From the NCBI RefSeq assembly GCF_938045405.1, contig NZ_CALIMW010000009.1, positions 1 through 22,178 on the forward strand: DNA of 22,178 bases, in the 5' to 3' direction. Source of the stretch: an uncultured Campylobacter sp. (GTDB lineage: Bacteria; Campylobacterota; Campylobacteria; Campylobacterales; Campylobacteraceae). The notes beneath the pieces were generated by a model. It was not told the origin of the DNA and did no database searches. It worked only from the letters and a program-made list of their open reading frames with translations. The first letter of the stretch is position 1. Each line of letters opens with the position of its first letter. Made by a program: the position numbers and the translations under genes. Below are positions 15,220-20,057 of the stretch, one piece after another.

Positions 15220-16025
15220 TACTGCTCCTTTTTCTTATCTATCTTTTTGAATTTTCTATCTACTTTTTTAAGCTCGTTTTGCACCTCTTTTATGTGCTCG
15301 GTTCTAGCTAGCATTTCGGGGCGCACGCCATCGTTTCTAATCATTATGCCTCTTACTTCGCGCCCTACCTCGTAAGCCGTGTTTTCTAGGTTTTTTTGTC
15401 CGTAAATTCGATTATTTTCGATCTTAGCTTTAGTTTCTTGAAGCCTGAAAAGATTTGCGGCTAATTCGCGAGCTCCCATAAAGTCGAATACCTTATCCTT
15501 TGCCGTAAGCCCCTTGATACGCAAAAGGTCTTTTAGATGCATATTATACATACCCATATAACCAGCGTCCATAAAATAAGCGTAGCATTCAACTCCGTGA
15601 GAGCTAGCCACGCCCGTTAAGGCTTTGTTTGCGTCTTTGGTCTTTTCTCTTACATCTAGGCGCTCTAACTGCTCGGCTTCGATATGTCTATGCAGGGCTT
15701 CTGCGATAGTGGCGAAATATGCCTGCGCTTGCGCCACTCTTGGTTTTTTAATATCGGCATTCATAGACACCAAAAAGCAAGCGAAGCGGGATAGCTTATA
15801 ATCGCTGCCTACGGGGCTGAAATGATCTAATATGTTGTAACCTATGCTAGAGCATACGGCGATAGCCTTATTCACTGCTTTATTTAGAGATTTTACGCCG
15901 TCGTATCCTAGCATTTGCGCCAATTCGCTTGCCAACCAATACGTAGTGCCATTTTTGTGCGAGGATAGCTCGAAAGCGTCGTTTTCCCGGTTGGATACGT
16001 CAAAAAGAGTTAGTTGCGTTTCCAT
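15219..16025 (-). CDS. dinD: DinD-like DNA-damage-inducible protein
   Basis: 268 residues matching the DinD family along its length: N-terminal BRO-like segment (YWLASELAQMLGYDG), middle ANKALTGVASSHGVE, then GYMGMYNMHLKDLLRIKGL and FMGARELAANLFRLQETKAK, and basic helical C-terminus. E. coli DinD is SOS-induced and inhibits RecA filament formation. In a phage it could limit RecA-mediated repair or repressor cleavage; that role is inferred. Present between a NYN-domain gene and an HTH gene. The last 30 residues are almost all Lys/Glu. Confidence 0.8.
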   Translation of the reverse strand: METQLTLFDVSNRENDAFELSSHKNGTTYWLASELAQMLGYDGVKSLNKAVNKAIAVCSSIGYNILDHFSPVGSDYKLSRFACFLVSMNADIKKPRVAQAQAYFATIAEALHRHIEAEQLERLDVREKTKDANKALTGVASSHGVECYAYFMDAGYMGMYNMHLKDLLRIKGLTAKDKVFDFMGARELAANLFRLQETKAKIENNRIYGQKNLENTAYEVGREVRGIMIRNDGVRPEMLARTEHIKEVQNELKKVDRKFKKIDKKKEQ

Positions 16026-16047
16026 TTATTGCTCCCTTTGTTTTCGC

Positions 16048-16668
16048 TCATTCGTTCTCCTTTACATATTCGTTCGGTATTTTGATAGTTTCGCCGTTAA
16101 ATTTTATCTCGTCCTCAAAAAGAGAATTTGAGATATGCGACTTTTTAATCTCAAGGCTTGCGTTTGCCGTTTGGATAAGCTCGGTCGCGTATTTTCTACG
16201 CTTGGGCGGTATAAGCAAGATGATGCGCTTTTGCGGGAATAGCCCCTTTATCATCTTGATAGTCGAGACCAAATCCGTATCCGCCGTGACTAAAAAAGCC
16301 TTATCGAATTTATCTAAAAAGACGTCTTTTAAAAGCGTTATGGCAATATTTATGTCGCTTTGCTTCTCCTCGTAGGACAGATAGTCTCTCCCGCAATTTT
16401 TACAATGCGGAAATTTCTTTTTGAATTTACCCATAACGGGAATGACGTTCGCGCTTTTTAGAGCTTTTACGTAATTTATATGGCGCGAGAATTTTTCTTG
16501 GTTATGCGTAAGGTAAGCCGAGAAAAAATAGACGTCGTTTAAGGCGTCGCCGCTTTGTAAAAATTTCTCGCATAAAGAGCGTAGGTTTAGCCATTTTAAG
16601 CGATTGTCGTTAAAAGGTAAAATAGAGTGATAAAGGTTAAAGCCGTCGATATAGGCGTTCGTTTTCAT
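16048..16668 (-). CDS. NYN-domain (LabA/DUF88-like) putative RNase
   Basis: 206 residues of the PIN-like NYN fold. Acidic site residues seen: Asp8 in AYIDGFNLYH, Asp105 in KQSDINIAI, and Asp130/Asp132 in VTADTDLVSTIKM. A HCKNCG motif at 88-93 provides a possible zinc site. NYN proteins are metal-dependent endoribonucleases or are inferred to be so from the fold. All expected acidic residues remain. Its possible ribosome site (AAGGGG) is partly buried in a 7-bp hairpin just upstream, so translation may be regulated. A defence or host-RNA-cleavage role in phage elements is speculation. Confidence 0.85.
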   Translation of the reverse strand: MKTNAYIDGFNLYHSILPFNDNRLKWLNLRSLCEKFLQSGDALNDVYFFSAYLTHNQEKFSRHINYVKALKSANVIPVMGKFKKKFPHCKNCGRDYLSYEEKQSDINIAITLLKDVFLDKFDKAFLVTADTDLVSTIKMIKGLFPQKRIILLIPPKRRKYATELIQTANASLEIKKSHISNSLFEDEIKFNGETIKIPNEYVKENE

Positions 16669-16672
16669 AAGT

Positions 16673-16697
16673 CCGAGCCCCTTATAAAGAGGCTCGG
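16673..16697 (-). promoter_or_regulatory. Hairpin upstream of the NYN gene
   Basis: CCGAGCC/GGCTCGG, 7 bp, ending five bases before the NYN-gene ATG. The AAGGGG ribosome-site candidate lies in its loop and 3' arm. A second hairpin (TTAATAGC-CGTA-GCTATTAA) is immediately upstream. No T run, so I read it as translational rather than terminator; uncertain. Confidence 0.35.
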
Positions 16698-16768
16698 TTA
16701 ATAGCCGTAGCTATTAAGTTGAATGAGCGTATATTACCGACAAAACGCTTAAAGTTTGTTTTAGCCAT
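16682..16768 (-). CDS. Possible small ORF (28 aa)
   Basis: MAKTNFKRFVGNIRSFNL to INRASL, with AAAAGGACAAAAGTAA before the ATG. It ends within the hairpin ahead of the NYN gene, so its translation could affect that structure, as in a leader peptide. Amphipathic and basic. Small enough to be chance. Confidence 0.3.
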   Translation of the reverse strand: MAKTNFKRFVGNIRSFNLIATAINRASL

Positions 16769-16789
16769 TTACTTTTGTCCTTTTTCGGG

Positions 16790-16823
16790 TTAGTAGTTAT
16801 ACTAAAGCGAATTATACAAAATT
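16790..16823 (-). promoter_or_regulatory. Possible promoter for the NYN-DinD-HTH genes
   Basis: Minus strand reads TTTTGTATAATTCGC just after the ribbon-helix-helix gene, a perfect TATAAT, with a second TATAAC 11 bases on. No convincing -35. It would drive the genes from 16768 leftward. Confidence 0.35.
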
Positions 16824-16967
16824 CTACTTTGATTTTAGATAATCCCTTAAAATTTTACGTATATGCATTGCTAGCGGGCGATATTCTTTCTGCGCGTCGT
16901 CTTTTAGTTTTTGTAGCGTCTCGTCGTCCAGCCTTACGCTTACGATATTGTTTTTATTCTCTTTCAT
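16824..16967 (-). CDS. Small ribbon-helix-helix (CopG/Arc-type) DNA-binding protein
   Basis: 47 residues; AAAGGATAGAAA before the ATG. Pattern: basic N-terminus, a beta strand IVSVRLDDETLQKLKDDAQK, then a second helix ending IRKILRDYLKSK. This is the RHH fold, which binds DNA as a dimer with the strand in the major groove. No toxin gene follows directly; the next full gene is the NYN-domain protein. It may be a transcription regulator of this gene block, or an antitoxin-like partner of the NYN RNase. The latter is speculation. Confidence 0.7.
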   Translation of the reverse strand: MKENKNNIVSVRLDDETLQKLKDDAQKEYRPLAMHIRKILRDYLKSK

Positions 16968-17025
16968 TTTCTATCCTTTCAATATCCCAAATCTTAGGTT
17001 TGAGATCGTAAATTTCGTGCGCTTT

Positions 17026-17235
17026 CTAAAAAGTCTTTTCAGAAGCCGTAGCATCGTCATTCTCCTTTTTCTGTTCCGCTATTCTTGCTAGTAGCGCGAG
17101 GTCTATCAGCAGATCGCCTACGCTCATTCTGCTCATCTTAGAAACTTCGCATAGATGATCCGCTACGGAGTGCAGATAATCCGAAATGCTATCCGCAAAC
17201 TTCGCCGCAGCAGTTTCAAACTCTTGATTTTCCAT
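17026..17235 (-). CDS. Small helical phage protein
   Basis: 69 residues from the ATG at 17235, preceded by AAGGAG at ideal distance. The same frame is open far upstream but runs through the tRNA-like structure and terminator hairpin, so the longer reading is spurious. Predicted all-helical: FETAAAKFADSISDYLHSVA then MSVGDLLIDLALLARIAEQK and a charged end. No known family. First gene after the structured RNA; the T run just before its ribosome site may separate the two transcripts. Confidence 0.6.
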   Translation of the reverse strand: MENQEFETAAAKFADSISDYLHSVADHLCEVSKMSRMSVGDLLIDLALLARIAEQKKENDDATASEKTF

Positions 17236-17244
17236 CGTTTTCTC

Positions 17245-17358
17245 CTTAAAAAATATCCATAAAAGAGCCTCCGATTTAAGGATTTTCATTCGAAAAGATA
17301 CAGCAAAGATTTTTAACCGCCTAAGGAGCAAGGCGAATGGAGGCTCATTTATGGATAT
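17245..17358 (-). terminator. 20-bp inverted repeat with inner hairpins and T run
   Basis: Arms at 17358-17339 and 17272-17253 (minus strand) pair over 20 positions with one mismatch and enclose 66 bases. Inside are GCCT/AGGC, CATTCG/CGAATG and TTTTC/GAAAA pairings. On the minus strand the second arm is followed by TTTTTT. The first arm begins at the final A of the tRNA-like CCA. It can be read as an oversized terminator of the upstream RNA, or as a short MITE-like insertion; no target duplication was seen. Confidence 0.55.
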
Positions 17359-17445
17359 GGCGGCGGACGACGGGAATCGAACCCGCGTTCCAAAATCTCG
17401 TTTTACGGGCGCCCAAGAGTCTTTGCCGCTTAACATACGTCCGCC
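17358..17445 (-). ncRNA. tRNA-like structure without canonical anticodon arm
   Basis: Minus strand, 88 bases. Perfect 8-bp acceptor stem GGCGGACG/CGTCCGCC, then G and CCA. The T arm is GCGGG-TTCGATT-CCCGT with the classic T-loop. A D-loop-like AAGCGGCAAA contains the GG needed to contact the T loop. The 51 bases between acceptor and T arm do not give any 5-bp/7-base anticodon arm that I could find; the best pairing is TCTTG/CGAGA with a 13-base loop. An 8+5 stack is shared with tRNA-Sec, but no TCA anticodon or Sec-type D arm exists. The elbow elements suggest recognition by tRNA enzymes such as RNase P. A degenerate or hyper-modified phage tRNA is the alternative. Confidence 0.6.
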
Positions 17446-17590
17446 ATAAGAAAGTTTGACAAGGATTTTTCTACCCCCGAACTTGTCGCTATCGGGGCTG
17501 GTTACTCGGGTATGGATTGTCGTATCCATACGGACGCTTCCCGTAGCTTTAACCCGACGCGGGCTAGGTGTGGGTCACCTTGGTTTTAAT
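17446..17590 (-). ncRNA. Structured RNA leader with H-type pseudoknot upstream of the tRNA-like domain
   Basis: Minus strand, in order: hairpin AGGTG/CACCT (17580-17566), hairpin CCCG-CGT-CGGG (17563-17553), an 8-bp GTATGGAT/ATCCATAC stem-loop (17531-17510), then a pseudoknot. In the pseudoknot CCCCGA (17497-17492) pairs with TCGGGG (17480-17475), while GACAAG (17487-17482) pairs with CTTGTC (17463-17458). The loops of 4, 1 and 11 bases suit a classical H-type fold. No credible ORF occupies this stretch. Together with the tRNA-like domain and the long hairpin it would make one RNA of about 345 bases. 5' end inferred. Confidence 0.55.
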
Positions 17591-17595
17591 GAGGG

Positions 17596-17652
17596 AATAT
17601 TATCAAAAGTAATATTAAACGATGCTTAAATTTTATTATTATTGATAATATT
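17596..17652. promoter_or_regulatory. Divergent promoter region with 11-base inverted repeat
   Basis: AATATTATCAA (17596-17606) and TTGATAATATT (17642-17652) are perfect inverted copies lying between the leftward structured RNA and the rightward small gene. Each arm read outward gives TTGATAATATT, containing a -10-like GATAAT for its side. On the plus strand a TATAAT follows at 17661-17666. One regulator could bind both arms and control both transcripts. Confidence 0.45.
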
Positions 17653-17713
17653 TTTAGTAGTATAATTCGGCAATCGAGAAAAGTCTTGATTATCTCAATG
17701 AAAGGAGGTTGAA

Positions 17714-17860
17714 ATGGCGACAAACAAGAAGCAAACGTCCAAAAAGGTTGCGTCAGAGGCATCCGAAATTTTAAAGGACGATAGATATAGCAAGAAAAGC
17801 AAATCCGTCGCAGGAAGCGCACTTTCTCAAACAAAGCCTACGCCAAAGAAAAAGAAATAG
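17714..17860 (+). CDS. Small basic Lys/Ser-rich protein (48 aa)
   Basis: AAAGGAGG precedes the ATG. Sequence pattern: Thr/Lys-rich start, VASEASEILKDDRYSKKSKS, then the striking SVAGSALSQT and a tail of lysines. I recall very similar small proteins (…VAS-AS-x-L … KSVAGSALSQ…) in many unrelated bacteria, so it is a conserved family. I know no established function. It lies alone between the divergent promoter and its own terminator. Its basic character suggests nucleic-acid binding, possibly the neighbouring structured RNA; that is inference. Confidence 0.75.
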   Translation: MATNKKQTSKKVASEASEILKDDRYSKKSKSVAGSALSQTKPTPKKKK

Positions 17861-17864
17861 GCTT

Positions 17865-17895
17865 TTGCCCTCTAATAGGGGGCAATTTATTTAAA
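17865..17895 (+). terminator. Intrinsic terminator of the small basic gene
   Basis: TTGCCCTC-TAATA-GGGGGCAA, an 8-bp stem (one G-T pair), followed by TTTATTT. It begins four bases after the stop codon. Confidence 0.75.
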
Positions 17896-17931
17896 TTTGT
17901 GTTTTAATTCATTAGAGGAAGGCGATAACCA

Positions 17932-18384
17932 ATGAAAAGAGTTTTATTGTTTATTCTGGTATTGTCCTCATCTCTATCTGCGTTTTGTGAAAAATTTTAC
18001 GTTACCGATGAGATGACCGATAAAACAACCCTTTATTTTGTATGTAAAGAAAAGGATGCGTCCTTGTATCTTGAAAGCAAAAACGGGAAGGTAAGTTATG
18101 GGGGCATAATCGGGATTGTGTTAAAGGAGCCAGAGCAGTTTTGGATGGAGGATAGCAATGGTGGCGTTCCAACTCAGAAGCTAGAAATGAGAGTTGATAA
18201 AAATACTATGTTTACCAACACAGCTATCCTAGCGGCATCTTTTCAAGTAGCCACAATTCGTCTTTCCAAATCGCAGCAAAAACAACTTCGAGACGGGGAT
18301 ATTCTTGCCGTTAGATATTTTCTTTATCCTCTAGAAAGGCGGCTAACCCGCTTTGATTTAGCAGATCTGAAACAATTTCAATAA
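17932..18384 (+). CDS. Predicted periplasmic protein of unknown function
   Basis: 150 residues with a typical signal peptide (MKRVLLFILVLSSSLSAFC, cleavage near residue 19; the Cys raises a weak possibility of a lipoprotein, though the box LSAFC is poor). The mature part is a mixed beta-rich domain (KTTLYFVCKEKDASLYLE, then ATIRLSKSQQKQLRDGDILA). No family recognised. It is followed 11 bases later by a second exported small protein, so the two may form an operon. The ribosome site (GAGGAAGGCG) is somewhat far from the ATG. Confidence 0.65.
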   Translation: MKRVLLFILVLSSSLSAFCEKFYVTDEMTDKTTLYFVCKEKDASLYLESKNGKVSYGGIIGIVLKEPEQFWMEDSNGGVPTQKLEMRVDKNTMFTNTAILAASFQVATIRLSKSQQKQLRDGDILAVRYFLYPLERRLTRFDLADLKQFQ

Positions 18385-18395
18385 AGGATCATAAA

Positions 18396-18614
18396 ATGAA
18401 AAAACTACTCGCTTTAATTTTAGCGGCTTTTTTACTGGCGCCGTCGGTGTCTTTGGGCGCTCAAAGGGTCGGCGGATATGTCACCAAAAAGGGCAAATAC
18501 GTAAAGCCTCACTACCGATCGAATAAAAACCGCACGCAGCGCGACAACTGGTCGAGCAAGGGCAGAAGCAATCCTTACACCGGCAAAAGAGGCACGAAAA
18601 AGCCGAAATGGTAA
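18396..18614 (+). CDS. Small exported basic protein
   Basis: 72 residues: signal peptide (MKKLLALILAAFLLAPSVSLGA) with a cleavage site near AQR, then a basic, aromatic and glycine-rich mature peptide with VGGYVTKKGKYVKPHYRSNK and SSKGRSNPYTGKRGTKKP. Proteins sharing VxGYx-xxGxYVxPHYRTxxxxxxxxNxSxxGNxNPYTGxxGT are common in bacterial genomes and phages; function unknown to me. AAAGGATCATAAA precedes the ATG. Likely in the periplasm or on the envelope. Confidence 0.7.
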   Translation: MKKLLALILAAFLLAPSVSLGAQRVGGYVTKKGKYVKPHYRSNKNRTQRDNWSSKGRSNPYTGKRGTKKPKW

Positions 18615-18658
18615 ACTTATGAAAAGATTTTTTGCGCCATAAAGAAGAAATTTAAGCT

Positions 18659-18931
18659 CTAGACTATCGCTATACTCTTACCGCAGGCTTTGAGGTAACT
18701 AAGCAGGGTTTTGTATCTGACGTTTAATACTCCGCTTTCGATGCGCGCGACGGCGGATTGTTTGATACCCATTTTCTGCGCTAGCTGCGCTTGCGTAAGA
18801 CCCGCCGCGGCTCTTGCATCGATAAGCGCCTCGATAGCTTTAAATTCATCTTCTAGCGCATCGTATTCGCGCTTGAATTCGGGGTCCTTTAGCTCTTTTT
18901 CTAAAGTTTTTCTAAAATTTATACTAGCCAT
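18659..18931 (-). CDS. higA: HTH antitoxin of a HigBA-type toxin-antitoxin pair
   Basis: 90 residues. An XRE helix-turn-helix spans about 43-66 (AGLTQAQLAQKMGIKQSAVARIE) after a helical N-terminus, and the C-terminus reads TLLSYLKACGKSIAIV, typical of HigA-like antitoxins. It should neutralise the upstream toxin and repress the shared promoter. The toxin gene comes first, as in hig loci, and the two overlap by eight bases, so antitoxin translation is coupled to toxin. Confidence 0.88.
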   Translation of the reverse strand: MASINFRKTLEKELKDPEFKREYDALEDEFKAIEALIDARAAAGLTQAQLAQKMGIKQSAVARIESGVLNVRYKTLLSYLKACGKSIAIV

Positions 18932-19247
18932 TTTTAAACTCCCTTAATCTTTGCTTTGCTAGGTTTAGCATTGTGAGGGGTGTCCTTTGCGTCTTTTTTA
19001 TGAAGCTTAACAAGATGATAATTCGTTTGCCGACCTCATAGCAATAAATGCTCCTTGCTATACCTTCCTCCGCCTTTATACGGATTTCAAATAACCCGTC
19101 ATTTAAGCTCTTGGTGTAGGGCTCGCCTAGGGTATTGCCTCTAGCCTCTAAGAGCTCAAACATCTTATATCCGCGCTGCCTAATATGGGTAGGCAGAGTT
19201 AAAAACTCAGCCTCTATTTTATCGCTCGCAAACTCTACGCTCCACAT
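18924..19247 (-). CDS. higB: RelE/HigB-superfamily toxin (Gp49-like)
   Basis: 107 residues of the phage-derived Gp49-like/HigB group: LPTHIRQRGYKMFELLEARG, then DGLFEIRIKAEEGIARSIYC and KRIIILLSFIKKTQRTPLTM followed by a basic helix (LAKQRLREFK). These are the strand and helix landmarks of ribosome-dependent mRNA interferases. Arg and Lys residues expected at the active surface remain, so it is likely functional. ATG with AAAGG six bases upstream. Stabilisation of the element or abortive infection are the usual roles of such pairs. Confidence 0.87.
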   Translation of the reverse strand: MWSVEFASDKIEAEFLTLPTHIRQRGYKMFELLEARGNTLGEPYTKSLNDGLFEIRIKAEEGIARSIYCYEVGKRIIILLSFIKKTQRTPLTMLNLAKQRLREFKNG

Positions 19248-19270
19248 TCCAAACCTTTAAAATTTGAGTG

Positions 19271-19286
19271 ATTATAACATATATGT
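19271..19286 (-). promoter_or_regulatory. Toxin-antitoxin promoter and palindromic operator
   Basis: Minus strand reads ACATATATGTTATAAT: a perfect 10-base palindrome ACATATATGT (19286-19277) joined to TATAAT (19276-19271), with the TG of an extended -10. It lies 24 bases before the toxin ATG and fits repression by the HTH antitoxin. Confidence 0.6.
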
Positions 19287-19308
19287 GATAAGAATTAGCT
19301 TAATGGGT

Positions 19309-19728
19309 TTACAAAATATCGCGTGAATTATTTTTTTTAAAATTCTTTAAAAGCCCTTTTATATATTCCCACAAGGGGATATCCGCCATATATATATCCT
19401 CTACTAGCATTTTGTATTCGCCAACTACCGCTTCTTCGGATATACTCTTTTCATAGTAATCACTAATAATCAAAGCAAGCCTATTAACATTTATACAATT
19501 TAGTCGAATAATAGTTAAATACCCCAATGCCTCAATATTTGACGTAAGTTCCATAATATTGCCGTCATAGTCTTTTTTTAAAATTTTTGAAAAGCAGTCT
19601 TTTAAAACCGATAAGCATTCTTTTCTTTCACTATCGACCTTTTGAAACCTATCTTTGGTTAGTAAATATACAAAGTTAATAAGGGTAAAAAATATGGCTA
19701 TCAAAGAGAGCCAAAACGGAGCGCTCAT
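19309..19728 (-). CDS. Membrane-anchored protein of unknown function, third gene of the ATPase operon
   Basis: 139 residues. One N-terminal transmembrane helix (about 4-23, PFWLSLIAIFFTLINFVYLL), then a cytosolic helical domain (SVLKDCFSKILKKDYDGNIM, LTSNIEALGYLTIIRLNCIN) and a lysine-rich end. No family recognised. It starts three bases after the STAS-like gene's stop, so it belongs to the same operon. It could be the membrane effector or anchor of the module; this is a guess from position. Confidence 0.7.
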   Translation of the reverse strand: MSAPFWLSLIAIFFTLINFVYLLTKDRFQKVDSERKECLSVLKDCFSKILKKDYDGNIMELTSNIEALGYLTIIRLNCINVNRLALIISDYYEKSISEEAVVGEYKMLVEDIYMADIPLWEYIKGLLKNFKKNNSRDIL

Positions 19729-19731
19729 TGT

Positions 19732-20055
19732 TTATTGCTTTATTAGCGGCATAGAAAAAGCTCTAAATTTTTCTTCTAGCTTAGGGTTATCAGAGCTAAA
19801 CAGCCTAACTCTCCTAAAAAATTCTTCTTCTCCTAATTGCTCATATAGCGGAGAAAAGGCCTCAGATAAAAAAGATGGGTTAAAAGAGGTTTTTATATTG
19901 CTGCCGTCTATTTCTACGATATCATATTGACCCAATAACCCCTTTAATACGTCTTCTCTAAATTCCTCCCCCGACTTCTTTCCGAGTTTTCTGTATCTAG
20001 GACCCGGAGCATCTGTAAAATTTTCAGCAAAATTATATACGATCTTATTTTCCAT
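19732..20055 (-). CDS. STAS-like protein (DUF4325 family)
   Basis: 107 residues from the ATG at 20055, chosen over one 12 codons upstream because it follows GGGAG and the ATPase stop by two bases. The DUF4325 pattern is clear: GPRYRKLGKKSGEEFREDVL, a strand DIVEIDGSNIKTSFNPSFLS and EAFSPLYEQLG. The family is related to STAS (anti-anti-sigma) domains and is often encoded beside GHKL ATPases, as here. I infer that it is the phosphorylation or binding partner of the ATPase. Confidence 0.75.
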   Translation of the reverse strand: MENKIVYNFAENFTDAPGPRYRKLGKKSGEEFREDVLKGLLGQYDIVEIDGSNIKTSFNPSFLSEAFSPLYEQLGEEEFFRRVRLFSSDNPKLEEKFRAFSMPLIKQ

Positions 20056-20057
20056 TA

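Noticed and set aside
17358..17445. Ordinary selenocysteine tRNA
   Set aside because: The 8+5 stack fits, but there is no TCA anticodon, no long D stem and no paired variable arm.
17236..17529. N-terminal extension of the 69-residue gene back to 17529
   Set aside because: It would translate through the tRNA-like T arm and the long hairpin; the ribosome site is at 17235.
17246..17600. The structured region as a tmRNA (ssrA)
   Set aside because: The T arm and preceding TTTTGGAAC resemble the 3' half of tmRNA, but the acceptor 5' strand lies only 88 bases from the CCA, no 5' TGGNTTCGAC element exists and no tag frame lies between the halves.
17246..17600. Retron msr-msd RNA
   Set aside because: The long inverted repeat is suggestive, but no reverse transcriptase gene is in the window.
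17586..17834. Minus-strand ORF of 82 codons opposite the small basic gene
   Set aside because: Antisense to a gene with a strong ribosome site and terminator, and without its own ribosome site.
5611..18640. ATGGCGCAAAAATC at 5611-5624 and its inverted near-copy at 18626-18640 as element ends
   Set aside because: The copies are in opposite orientation and differ by one base; integrase attachment copies should be direct repeats.
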